The notes beneath the pieces were generated by a model, which did no database searches, was not told the origin of the DNA, and saw only the letters and a list, made by a program, of their open reading frames with translations. From positions 21,635,739 through 21,699,738 of the forward strand of contig OZ023267.1 in assembly GCA_964006375.1 (NCBI GenBank): a DNA stretch of 64,000 nt. The letters are read 5' to 3'. Made by a program: the position numbers and the translations under genes. Below, in pieces: positions 19,525 to 30,119 of the stretch (position 1 is the stretch's first letter; the number at the start of each line of letters is the position of its first letter). Origin of the DNA: Tillus elongatus. Taxonomy: Eukaryota; Arthropoda; Insecta; Coleoptera; Cleridae.

Positions 19525-21105
19525 ATGGTAATCTACAAGAGGCAACTAAGCACAAATTTCTAGGAATAACCATTGATTCAAAGCTTAACTGGAAAGCTCA
19601 CATAAATATACTCAAAGCTGATTGTATTTTTAGACTAAACATTTTGAAAACTCTTGGACACTATAACTGGGGTGATCATGAATCAGTCTTGCTAAGTATT
19701 TTCAGATCACTGATAACATCAAAAATTGACTATTGCTCAGCTATTTATATTTCCGCAAGCAAATCAACTTTAAAACCACTTGAAGTTATTGTAAATCATG
19801 CACTTAAAATAGTCACAAGTGCAGTGGAAAGTATTTACCGAGAATGTAACGAGCCTCTAATTAAGTTAAGAAGAGAAGAATTACTCTTAAAATATGCGGC
19901 TAAGATATCAGCAAACTTAAATAATCCAGTCTACAAATTCTTGGCACAGACCAACTTCAACAGATTCTATGATGCGAACGTTTCAGCACAGCTACCATTT
20001 TCTTTACATATAAAAAAGCTAAATCATATTTTCAATCCAGATCTGACAAATCATATATGCAATGGTGCTATTTCTCCATGGACCATTGTTTTTCCACCTA
20101 CTGATACGACTTTTTATCGCATAAATCGAATGTATTACCAGCTGAATGTGTCAATAGATTATTTCAAGAGATTATCTCTAGATATCGATATGATATAATT
20201 CTTTACACTGATGGATCAAAAAGTGAAATTGGTGTCGGATGTAGTATCACTTCTGCACTAAAGGAAGAAGCATATCACTTACCCTCAATATGTAGTAACT
20301 ATACAGCAGAACTATACGCCATAATGAAAGCAACTAACACATTCGTCAGCTCTCATTTCAATAACGCCTTAATATGGATCTCTTTCGTCGATTATATCAC
20401 TCACAAACCTTTACCCAAAGGACCATCTTGTAATCCAAGTACAAGAATCTATTCATTGTGCCTTGCAATCTGGCAAATCTATCAGACTTATATTTGTCCG
20501 ATCACACTGTAGCATTACCGGAAATGAAAATGCAGACGAATGTGCCAGGAATGCTGTCTTAATCGATACTGTAATTCCTCTTCAACTTTACTACGACGTT
20601 TCTGCACAGATAGCAAATTTTTATAGACAGAAATGACAAATCCATTGGTCTCTGCTAAGCAACAAATTGCGAGAAATTGAACCAACTGTGGCAATCAAGA
20701 AACTTACAGATTTACCACGCAGGGAAGAAGTGATTATTAGAAGACTCCGAATCGGCCACTCTCTACATACACATGGTTATGTCTTAAATCAACAAAAACG
20801 CCCTTATTGTGAGCTCTGTGACCGACCAACTTCAATTTTTCACTTACTATTAGAATGTCCCTTATATGCCTGTCCAAGATTTGAAAATTTTGGTGAAAGA
20901 AACTTGTCTGAAATTTTAGGTCTAAATTTTACGAATGTAAACTGTTTACTTAGATTTTTAAGATAGTCTAATTTATATAATAGTATTTAAGTGTATTTAT
21001 TAGTTCCTCTTTTTATATATAATTTTGTTATGTAATTATTTAAAGTGCCATTAGTGTCAATGACCTTAGTTTTTAAGGCACTTAAATTATAAATAAAGAA
21101 AAGCC
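19525..21105 (+). pseudogene. I-like LINE: RT C-terminus, RNase H and zinc finger
   Basis: Begins with KFLGITIDSKLNWKAHI and an open stretch of 184 codons (19644-20198) covering the RT thumb. RNase H follows in other frames: LYTDGSKSEIGVGCS (first catalytic D) near 20205, YTAELYAIMKA (catalytic E) near 20300, and RSHCSITGNENADECARNAV near 20500. The last open stretch (20667-20966) ends with the finger CELCDRPTSIFHLLLECPLY. An A-rich tail with AATAAA closes it near 21100. Frameshifts between domains show it is dead. It is a different family from the other I-like copies. Confidence 0.87.
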
Positions 21106-21114
21106 TTATAAGAA

Positions 21115-21794
21115 TTTCAAATTTATAAAGTAATGTGTAAATCTATTGGTTTTAATTGAATGGTTGAACACTTTTTAGGATTTACGTTGTATGAAGAGTA
21201 TTTTATTGAATATAAATGGTTTTGTTCACTTGTAGCCAATTATAAAAAGAAAACGGTATTTTGTATGAGATAATTGATTCTGAGCTTTCTAGAATTTCCT
21301 TTCATCAAAAAAAGTGAACAGCAAACTGAGACGCGCAATTTGAAAATGTACTTTATTTGTCTTATTTTTATGCTGTTTCCAAATTTTATAATATATTTTC
21401 AAAACTTTCGATATCGGATGTTCTGCCTCAGATTTAACAATTCAGCCACATTTTTCTACGCGGCCCTGTATTTTGATTCCGATAAATGGAGAAATCGCTA
21501 CAGCTGATTAAGCAAAATATGAACACTAAACTTTGCTTCTTGAAACCTAGTGGTTCTAATATTATGATCCAAGACAAAAATAGGCAAAATCAATCAAACA
21601 CCTTGTCTCTTGGTAATTAATGATTATTGATCCACCAACGATAGGTGCTATGAAATCGCCCAAGTAAGCATCAGATACAGGTGAAGCATGTACACTCACC
21701 AATGAATCACCCTGTATAACGTGTCAGGTCACCGACACCCTTGGGAGAGAGAGGAATCACAAACTTTCCACGTTTGTATTTTTAAAGTTGTAAG
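21115..21794. other. No gene recognised; one mariner-like terminal word
   Basis: AT-rich spacer. CACCCTGTA at 21708-21716 matches the terminal word of mariner-type elements elsewhere in the window, but no partner end is seen. Confidence 0.45.
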
Positions 21795-21809
21795 TTGTCT
21801 TTGTTACTA

Positions 21810-22491
21810 TGTAAAAACTGGAACCTGTGAGGAGCACTGATAAGTACAATTGGGGAATCCAAATCACCACAACACATCTTTTTTTTAAAAAGACCTTACG
21901 ATCGTTTTATTAATCACGTTAGCATCATCAGAGAATGAAAATATTCTAACTAAATTAACACACCAAAGTATTTATATGATACCTAGATAGACGAACTAAA
22001 CCGAAGGTAAAATTGTAGTCGGAGACCCAACGTTTGTCTGTTGTGTCTATATTGAACGGACGAGGTTGACGAACTACTTTAATCTCCTAGTTGACAAATT
22101 TATGAGCTTTTACCTAATTTGAAGTATAGTGGGCTTAAAATGAAAGGCGCCGCGATATTTAAGAAAGTACACGTTTTCTCTTGGTCTACAAATTCACTAT
22201 GCGAATACTAGGGCCTGTGGTGAGCACCGAGAAGCACATCCGGCGACAAACCAATAACTGCCGCACATCTTTCTTAAAGCAAAAACGACCGTTTCGCACA
22301 CAATGTTAATTTTAACACAGGATGAATATTCTAACTAAAATTCTACATCAAAACAAGTATTTATATTGATTTCATAGATACAAAAGAAAACGAAAGGGGC
22401 TTTTTAAGTCCAGAACACAACGTAGAGCCTAGTATCTCTATAGACGGACGAGGTTATTGACCATACTTTATTATTCTGCCCGACAGATTAG
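21810..22491. repeat. Left inverted arm of the Penelope-like element
   Basis: Carries the reverse complement of the 8645-8907 modules, with CTGATGATGCTAACGTG on the minus strand near 21915-21940 and a decayed GAAA. Its inner module (22210-22491) ends CCGACAGATTAGG and pairs with CTAATCTGTCGGGC at 23635. Confidence 0.85.
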
Positions 22492-23450
22492 GATTATAAA
22501 GGCGGATAAAGGCAATAAAGTTGTGATAATGGATAAAAGTGATTATAAAGAGCGAGTGAGTAATGCAATACGGACAGAGCCGTATAGAAAATTGGATATA
22601 AAATCCGATACCAAAAATGATTAACGAAGTAAAAATAGTTTGAAGAAGTGTTTTGCAGTGTTTGACACACATATATGCAAGGTTGAAGAATTTACTGAAA
22701 AATCAAATAGTAATTTGATTCAATAAAATCTACCCACGAAATAGAAATCAATAATAAACTTCCCTTTCTGGATGTACTAGTTATTAAAAATAATGGTTCG
22801 CTTGAATTCGATGCCTACAGGAAGGAAACTGCCACTATTAGTTATATTCCAAACGACTCACATCATACGTTTGCACAAAAAAACGACTAGTTTAAATTTC
22901 TTGGTAAATAGATTGATAAATTTCCGTTAAGTAAAAGTAGAAATCGAATTAAACTACTTAAAAAACGTGGCGAGGTATAACGGTTATTCGGTTTGTTTAG
23001 TGGAAAAATTGGTTAACAAACACAGAGCAAAGAAACTGATATCTGAATGCACGACATTTAAGAAAGAAAAAATTTCTTTGTTTACCTTATGAACCACGTA
23101 TCACAAAGGGTTTGGAAAGTATGTTAAAGAAAGCCGATTTACATTTGACTTTTTCGACGAAAAGTAATTAAAAAAAAACTTGTTGGGTAAAACAAAGACA
23201 AAGACAAAACCACTGAAATGTCGGGTATTTATGAGATGGGTTGCAAAGATTGTAATCTTAAATACGTCGGTCAAACTAAGAGAAACATAGCCACCAGATT
23301 TCGTGAACATCTCGCACATTTACGATATGGTACGGTAGGAAAATAATGTGTGGCACAACATATTTGGGATAATAATCACCACATTGACCAGGAAAATTTG
23401 TAACTTGTCAAAAATGTTAAAAATCAAACTATGCTTGACGCTTATGAAAG
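22485..23450 (+). pseudogene. Penelope-like RT (internally deleted) and GIY-YIG domain
   Basis: Reads IIKADKGNKVVIMDKSDYKE (N-terminal RT region), then near 22650 jumps to CFAVFDTHICKVEEF, so the RT core with YVDD is missing. Further on come FPFWMY/LPFLDVLV-like and NRLINF blocks, then MSGIYEMGCKDCNLKYVGQT followed by KRNIATRFREHL. The last is the GIY-YIG endonuclease core with GIYE, KYVGQT and R-REH. Several frameshifts occur. A (TA)n tract follows the GIY-YIG part at 23453. Confidence 0.88.
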
Positions 23451-23451
23451 C

Positions 23452-23452
<1 letters not shown>

Positions 23453-23541
<89 letters not shown>
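23453..23541. repeat. (TA)n microsatellite
   Basis: About 89 bp, inside the Penelope-like element, directly after the GIY-YIG coding remnant. Confidence 0.97.
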
Positions 23542-23544
<3 letters not shown>

Positions 23545-23634
23545 GATCAATTAAAACAAAATGTCATTGAACCGTGCCGCACCTTTGATTTCAAGCCCTT
23601 TATTTTCACTTTGAATTTGACCAACTAAACACAT

Positions 23635-24256
23635 CTAATCTGTCGGGCAGAATAATAAAGTATGGTCAATAATCCGGTTCATACAGATACTAGGCTCTAC
23701 GTTGTATTCTCGACTTAAAAATTCCCTTTCGTTTTCTTTTGTATCTAATAAATCAATATAAATATTTGTTTTCATTTAGTTAGAATATTCATCCTCTGTT
23801 TAACTTAACATTGTTTGCTAAACGGTCGTTTTTTCTTTACAAAAGATGTGCGGCAGTTATTGGTTTGTCGCTAGATGTGCTTGTCGCTGCTCATCACAAG
23901 CTCCAGTGTGAATATATAGATCAAGAAAGAAGGTGAGATTCCTGAAATAACGCGGCAACTTTCATTTTAAGTACATTGTCCTTTAAATTAGATAAAAGCT
24001 CATAAATTTGTCAACTAGAAGATTAAAGTAGTTCGTTAACCTCGTCCTTGCAATATAGACACAATAGACAAACGATGGGTCTCCGACTACAATTTTTATC
24101 TTCAGTTTAGTTCGTCTATCTAGGTATCATATAAATACATTTGTAGCTCTTAATTTAGTTTAGAATTTTTTCATCCTCTGATGACGCGGTTAGTGAAACG
24201 TAAGGTCCTTTTAAAATAGATGTGTTGTGGTGATTTGAGTTCTCCAAGTGTACGTA
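23635..24256. repeat. Right inverted arm of the Penelope-like element
   Basis: Inner module 23635-23911, outer module to 24256. A shortened hammerhead-like word (CCTCTGATGACGCGGTTAGT then GAAACGTAAGG) lies at about 24176-24209. Stem II is deleted here, so this copy should be inactive. Confidence 0.85.
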
Positions 24257-24271
24257 TTGTCTTTGTTAGTA

Positions 24272-25215
24272 ATTTGATATATTTAAAACTGAAATACATG
24301 ACACTTTATTTTTAAAAACATATCTAGAAAGTTTTTCATTATGGTAGCTAACACATATTTGGTACGTTTAATTAAAACGTCTAAATTTCGCAATATAAAA
24401 ATGTAGCATGTAAAATGTAACTAAATTTGTTGTCTGCATTGGTCGAAATCTTCTAAGAGTGATAAAGTAGTATTTCCTTCCTCTAAAAACACCCAGCTCA
24501 AACCAGCTTGTTGTCTAAAATTACTGACTGTCATAATACTAACACAGTACATGATATTCTAACTAATTTATATAATCTTGTGAAATAAAGTTAGCGGACT
24601 GCATTTCTAGTTAAAATGGTATCTAGTTAAACTGCTATGTAAAACTGGTAGGTAATGAAAATACTTTAACGAAGTACCTTAGGTAGACAGACTTCAGGAT
24701 CTCCATTTAAACAGTAAATATTACAAACAGCTAACAGAAAAATCAGCATTGTCTAGTAAACTAACATTGACTATAACTGTTCAGGCCTTTAAAGTCAGTT
24801 TTGAATCACCCCAAAAAAATTAGTTTTAAAAGTGATTTATAACGATGAAGCAACCTATTGCTTTAAAAATTTTTATTTTAAAAACAATGTGTGCTATGTA
24901 TAGCGACGTATTTGTAAATTGTCTTTTGTTGTTACGTATTTCGAAGTCCTTTTCTTTTGAAAATTGATACCTATTCGTATGTGCGACAATATACCAGTAT
25001 ATACAGACTGTCCCTCAAATATTGGAGAACATGCTACTATAAACATGTAAAAAAACCGACAATCTCTGCCAGATTTTCAATATCAAAAATGTATACCTAA
25101 GATTAAGCCGATCAAAGCAAAATACCTGAACATATTTTTTTGCATAATTTGGAAATTGTTTCCACAGAAAAATTATGTTCTGTAGAAATCTTAACGTTGT
25201 GTTAAAAACTAGACT
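24272..25215. other. No gene recognised
   Basis: AT-rich sequence between the Penelope-like element and the next LINE. No repeat pair stands out. Confidence 0.55.
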
Positions 25216-25223
25216 ACTAGGAA

Positions 25224-26690
25224 TTGTATATTAGTAATATACTGCAAAACAGTGGCAAAAATCCCAACGCTATATGTGGAGTCACCGTACTATATAAAAC
25301 CTGTATACTATATCTAGCTCAATATGTTAACTGGGTAACAAACCCCCAACAGATGTACTGGCTCTATGTAGTGGTTATCAGACCAATGATAACATATGAA
25401 GCCATAGTTTGGTGGCCTAAGGCACTTCGTGGTATCGCGAGGGCCAAACTGGCTCATCTACAGAGACAAGCTTGTCTGATGATAACGGGAGCGATAAGCA
25501 CCGCAACATCAGCCGCTCTGGAGGTGCTCCTTAATATTCCCCCTCTTCACATATGGTTGGAGAGGGTGGCGAGGTGGACAACGTACAGACTAAAGCAAAC
25601 GGCAGACAACATGTCGAAGGAAGTCAGTCTGGGAGGGTCCGGTCTCCTTGATGACATTGATGGTCACAGGATTCTGGGAATGGTCTCAGACTTGATGCCT
25701 ACAAAGATCAGCAGAGATCTGTCTTTCAAGATCGTCCTCCCAGAAAGGGAGGACTGGGACCAAAATCAAATGACCCTGTTGAGAGCGGACCTCTGCTGGT
25801 ACTCTGACGGCTCCAAAACCAATTTGGGAGTAGGAGCCGGCGCATATGGGGCAGCACCGATGCTAGACTATCAGCTAGCCTTGGCAAGTACGCAACCATA
25901 CACCAGGCAGAAGTATATGCCATCGAGATGTGTGCAAGGGAAAGTATAAAAAACCTGTGCACACACAAATCGATAAAGATATATGCAGATAGACAAGCTG
26001 CAATAAAGGCTCTTAGTTCCTACCGGTGTAATTCAAAGACGATATGGAGTTGTAAATCTGCCCTTAACGAATTGGGCAGCTGTAATGAGGTGTCGCTGGT
26101 CTGGATACCGGGTCACTCGGACCATGATGGCTACGTTGCGGCCGACGCGCTTGTCAGGAGTGGTGCCCAGAGAGACTTTGTCGGACCAGAACCGGTGCTG
26201 GGGATAACATCTTGCACAGCAAAACGCACCTTAAAGACTCGGACAAAAAGAATGACAATCCAATATTGGCAAAATCTTCCAGGATTAGCTCACTCTAAGG
26301 CCTTCATAAATGGCCTGTCTGAGTCAAGGGCTAAAAAACTTCTAGAGATGAACAGACAACAACTGAGTACTCTAGTCGGCCTGTATACAGGACACTGCCG
26401 CTTGCGGCACCACATGCACCGTATTGGGGTCGGTCAGGAGACCGAGTGCCCGCTGTGTATGGAGAGTGACGAGACAGCAGAGCACGTACTGTGTTCCTGT
26501 TCGGCAGCAAGGTAAAGCTTGCTCCAGAGGATCTGGATCAGCTTTCGCCAAAAAGATTAATGACCTCTGTAGGAGGCTGGATTTGTTGGGCGAAATATAG
26601 ACATTAGGTGTGAGCCACAATAGACCTTATGGTCGCGGTGGAGGGACCGATATGGCCCACTCACATACAAACCTAACCTAACCTAATGAT
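25224..26690 (+). pseudogene. I-like LINE: RT C-terminus, RNase H, zinc finger and tail
   Basis: Two overlapping open stretches (25224-25949 and 25928-26515) are separated by an apparent one-base deletion near 25883. The first ends the RT thumb (AIVWWPKALRGIARAKLAHL, AALEVLLNIPPLHIW) and begins RNase H (CWYSDGSKTNLGVGAG). The second continues with HQAEVYAIEMCA upstream of its ATG, KIYADRQAAIKAL, VSLVWIPGHSDHDG and AADALV, so the D-E-D-D set is visible. The C-terminal finger is CPLCMESDETAEHVLCSC. The tail ends in three CCTAA repeats (about 26670-26687) before a (TA)n tract. Apart from the frameshift and 5' truncation, this is the best preserved I-like copy. Confidence 0.9.
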
Positions 26691-26695
26691 TTGAT

Positions 26696-26698
<3 letters not shown>

Positions 26699-26780
<82 letters not shown>
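26699..26780. repeat. (TA)n microsatellite
   Basis: 82 bp between the LINE tail and the inverted end of the next mariner-type element. It appears to have replaced that element's outermost bases. Confidence 0.97.
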
Positions 26781-26786
<6 letters not shown>

Positions 26787-28170
26787 TTGAAAAACAAAAG
26801 TTTTTCGCAAATTACTAATAAACCATACGCGATTTTTATTTAATATTTGACGAGTGTTTTTTGCGCCAATAGTGTTATCTTTCAGTACATCGGAGGCATG
26901 TGCTGACCGTCCAGTGGCGTAGAAACTGGGGTATGAAAGTGATTTTTGGGTCATAACCTGAACGCCACTAATTTTTTGACAGTAGTTATCTTACTCGCGA
27001 ATTGCCTATCTTTTTGAGAATTAACTCTTACTCCATCTCTTTCCTCGTACGATGCACGGTTTTCGAGGAAAACGCTATCAAAGTTGAAATGTTTAAACGT
27101 TCCAATTTTGAGTTTTCTTACTGCAAAACTAAGATTGCTATGGAACAATAACTTATCTGTAATGTCAAAATATGTGATCTTAAGTTTGACGTTTCTCCTA
27201 CACGATGTTAGGAAAAGGAATTTTCAAGAGGAATTCCGTGTAAATATTTGGTTAGGTATTTACAATAGAATTATGGGACCTTTTATCCTAATGAAAAGGC
27301 TGAATTCTACTTCATTTCTTGAATTTCTGGAGCGTGAGCATGTAAATATGTGGGGAAGTGTTCCGCTAGATTTGAGCCCAAATGCTTGGTTTCAATTAGA
27401 TGGATATTCAGCCCATTATGGAGGAAATGTTCGTGATTGGTTGGATGCTAATTATCCCAGCAGATGGATTGGACGTGGTGGGACTGTTACCTGAAGGATC
27501 GTTCTCCAGGTTTGACTCCACTAGATTTTTTCTTGTGGCGCTTTCATCAAAGAAATAGATGATAACACTACAGTGGAGACGAGGGATGAATTGATCCAGC
27601 GGATACAAATTGCATGAAATACGTGAATACTATTTACTTCAAGTAATGAAATCCATTGTACGCCCCTGTCAAATGTGTATACAACAAAATATTTCTAACA
27701 TTTGCTTTAGTTCTAACTGTTACTTATTAATTTTGAGATTTTTGTTTCATTACGTGAGATTTTGTTATTAAATTTACCCACTCATGTTGTTCAAACTGTT
27801 TATTTCTTTTCAACTGCATTGCTAGGTTTCATGGTGTTTTACTCGAAAACCGTGCATCGTACGAAGAAAAAGATGGAGTAAGATTTTGTTCTAAAATTTA
27901 CAGCCAATTCAGGAATAAGTTAATTTCTGCGAAAAATCCACTGACGTACAGGTTATGATGTAATAATCATTTTCATACCCCAGTTTCTACGCCACTGGAT
28001 GGTCAGCCCATGCCTCCTATATACTGAAAGATAGCACTAATGATGCAAAAAACACTCGTCAAATTCAAAATTAAAATCTTGTATGGTTTAGTAGTAATTG
28101 CCAGAAAACTTTTTTTTCAAAATTTCAACACCCTGTAATTCTCTTAGGAAGTAGTAGTAGGACTTTGAAA
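26781..28170 (+). mobile_element. Mariner-superfamily element with inverted ends of about 160 bp or more
   Basis: Left end 26781-26945 and right end about 27965-28137 pair in inverse orientation through AAATTTTGAAAA, CAAATTACTAATAAACC/CAATTACTACTAAACC, ACGAGTGTTTTTTGC, GGAGGCATGTGCTGACC and CCAGTGGCGTAGAAACTGGG. The right end shows CACCCTGTA (28129-28137), the inverse of TACAGGGTG. The left equivalent is lost in the (TA)n tract. A transposase remnant lies inside. The right boundary is uncertain because a related miniature element follows at once. Confidence 0.82.
27084..27615 (+). pseudogene. Mariner-superfamily transposase relic in the 26.8-28.1 kb element
   Basis: The open stretch holds FRVNIWLGIYNRIMGPFILM, LNSTSFLEFLEREHVNMW, then LSPNAWFQLDGYSAHYGGNV with the second catalytic D (usually QDGA), and RDWLDANYPSRWIGRGG. 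After a frameshift it continues SPGLTPLDFFLW-like and ends VETRDELIQRIQIA. The N-terminal helix-turn-helix and first catalytic D are missing. Confidence 0.88.
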
Positions 28171-28182
28171 TTCAATATAATA

Positions 28183-28635
28183 CATTACTTATAGACAAAA
28201 AGTTCATATAAACATAACCCCAAATTAGCTTCCTAAGGGAGATACAAGGTATTGAAGTTTTGAAAAAAAAAGATAATTGCTTCAAAAAACTAGTAACATT
28301 TGAATAACCGCTCAAGATAGCATAAAACTACGAGGAACCAAAAATGTTTCTAAGAGATTGTTCTTTGAGAAAGAGGTATTATAAAAGGTCAAGGGCGTAC
28401 ATGAAAAAAGTTCTATCATTTCAAAAAGTTTATATGGACACCGGAAAAGTAACACCTAGTATATCATCATCAATCTACATAGAATGTGTACGGAATTGGA
28501 TGTTAATATCTCACTCCGTTCCAAAGATATTGTAAAAGATTGTTCAAAAATATTAAATTTTAACACCCTGTATCTCCGCTCGGAAGCAAATTAGAGGTTA
28601 TGCTTATATCAACTTTTGTCTTAGAATGATCTGTT
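28183..28635. mobile_element. Miniature inverted-repeat element, mariner-type ends
   Basis: Arms 28183-28270 and 28550-28635 pair inversely: GACAAAAAGTTCATATAAAC with inverted ATCAACTTTTGTC, and CTTCCTAAGGGAGATACAAGG with CCTGTATCTCCGCTCGGAAG. The right arm contains CACCCTGTA at 28564-28572. The 280-bp interior has no transposase. It abuts the element at 26781-28170. Confidence 0.75.
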
Positions 28636-28649
28636 CCATCGATTGTTAA

Positions 28650-29085
28650 CATATATTATCAGGCAGAACCTATTATCAGGTGTAACAAAAAGATGCCAGG
28701 GACTGACCGGTAGTATCCAGTGCTTTAATATTATCCATGACAAAGAGAAACTATGACATGGCTTACAAAAATTCTCAATCACATTAGCCAGATGCTGGTT
28801 ATAAACACCCGTATTCCCTTTTTACTAAATTTTCGGGATACAAGATTGGATTACGAGAATTTTGACTGGACATTATCAGGCAGCTTCTTTCGAGGGCAGA
28901 AAGCTACACTTTGCATTAGGAGGCTATGAAGGGAATAAAAGGTTGCAAAATGTGCACACCAAGGAAAACAACAGAGGTAGGTGTGAACAGAAGATTTGAG
29001 AGAAGAAAATATCAAAGCATGTCAACTTTAGTTTTTAAAATGTTATATCAACATTGATTTCTGATCTTAAAAATCCCAATTCGTT
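28650..29085. other. No gene recognised
   Basis: The word ATTATCAGGCAG occurs at 28658 and 28874. Otherwise nothing is recognised, although the N-terminal part of the next transposase relic may lie here. Confidence 0.45.
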
Positions 29086-29645
29086 AACAATTTAGATGAA
29101 CATTTTTTAGATGAAGTACATTTTTACGTGAACGGTAAACAGACAAAACTACTGATACTGGGCGACAAAAAATTCCAAGTGGATAATGAAGGTACACATA
29201 GCATTCTTTAAAAACAATTTTCTGGTATAAGTTAGTGAATGATCGAATCGGAGTTTCTTTCTTTTGAAATTTTCTTCCGATATGCTTAAATTTGCACCTG
29301 ACGGCCATAAACCCAGACCAAGGACAACATAACGTTCAGCTAACCACCACATGATGGAGCACCTCGACACTATGCACACCCCGCCCGGAAGTACTTAGCT
29401 CAGGTGTTTTACAATAGGTGGACTGGAAGAAAAGCATCTATAGAGTGGCTACAAGGTCTCTAGATATTATCCCTCTGGATTTTTTCTTGTGGGGATATTT
29501 AAATTCCAAAGTTTACAAGAACAGGCCAAACAATTTAGACAATCTGAAGAAGAACTTCGCCGAGAAGTAGCTCATACCTCCAAAAATCATTAGCAATGAG
29601 AATTTCTCAATCGACTTGGATACTGGAACAAAATGGAGCTCATTA
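29086..29645 (+). pseudogene. Mariner-superfamily transposase relic
   Basis: The plus-strand reading gives DEVHFYVNGKQTKLLILGDK (first catalytic D region), then PHDGAPRHYA near 29350 (second D, in place of QDGAPPHY), TGRKASIEWL and DIIPLDFFLWGYLNSKVYK across two frames, and NNLDNLKKNFAE. It ends near QNGAHYKYN. Stops and frameshifts are common. Open minus-strand frames over the same bases are shadows. Confidence 0.75.
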
Positions 29646-29649
29646 TAAG

Positions 29650-29938
29650 TATAACACTTGGTATTTTTCATATCCATTTAATTATTTTTCTTAAAAATCA
29701 TTAATAACAGAAAATGAATTTTCTCCTGGCTTTTGAATCACACTGTAGATGCCATTAGTTAACCTGTGAGAGTTATATTTTCAAAAGTAAGACGTAATAA
29801 AAGGATTTAGTTATCTGGAGATGACTAACATTGTGATGCAATCGTTTGCGCCATCTTTTACGCCATGCAGAAATAATCCTTAACGATTTATTCTAATTTT
29901 TTGTCTTTTATTTTAAATTAAGTATCTTTTTTAACATA
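29650..29938. other. No recognisable feature
   Basis: AT-rich sequence up to the target duplication of the next retroposon. Confidence 0.6.
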
Positions 29939-29953
29939 TTTCGTACAAACTAA

Positions 29954-30101
29954 AGGTAAAGGTAAGATGCTTACTGGCAATTAGGCCAATGCTGACCCTT
30001 TTTGCTCATCTAAACTAACCTACCCTCCACCTTAAGCTCCATCTCAACGACAGAAGTGATTTGAAAAATCATCCGCTGCCGTTGAGTCCCCCGAGTCCGA
30101 A
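29954..30101 (-). mobile_element. 148-bp short retroposon with a 14-bp target duplication
   Basis: TTCGTACAAACTAA occurs at 29940-29953 and 30102-30115, directly flanking a 148-bp insert. The insert begins AGGTAAAGGTAAGATGC on the plus strand, so in the opposite sense it ends with the simple tail (TTACCT)n. Perfect target duplications and a simple-sequence tail mark target-primed insertion by a LINE machinery. No tRNA-like promoter is seen, so it may be a truncated SINE or LINE tail. Confidence 0.85.
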
Positions 30102-30119
30102 TTCGTACAAACTAAGTTT

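Larger units (their letters stand above)
21810..24256 (+). mobile_element. Penelope-like element with inverted arms over 600 bp
   Basis: The arms 21810-22491 and 23635-24256 are inverted copies of each other. A near-identical 15-bp direct repeat, TTGTCTTTGTTASTA, flanks the whole (21795-21809 and 24257-24271; one mismatch). Each arm holds two related modules, one reading GGAACCTGTGAGGAGCACTG and the other GGGCCTGTGGTGAGCACCGA at their outer ends. The centre encodes RT and GIY-YIG remnants on the plus strand. Inverted terminal arms and target duplications of 10-15 bp are known for Penelope-like elements. Confidence 0.85.

Noticed and set aside
26670..26690. Telomeric array
   Set aside because: Only three CCTAA units, placed at a LINE tail. 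This is too short to be a telomere or an internal telomeric tract.
29084..29379. Two minus-strand frames over the 29-kb transposase relic
   Set aside because: Plus-strand transposase blocks occupy the same bases, and the minus-strand frames show no motif.
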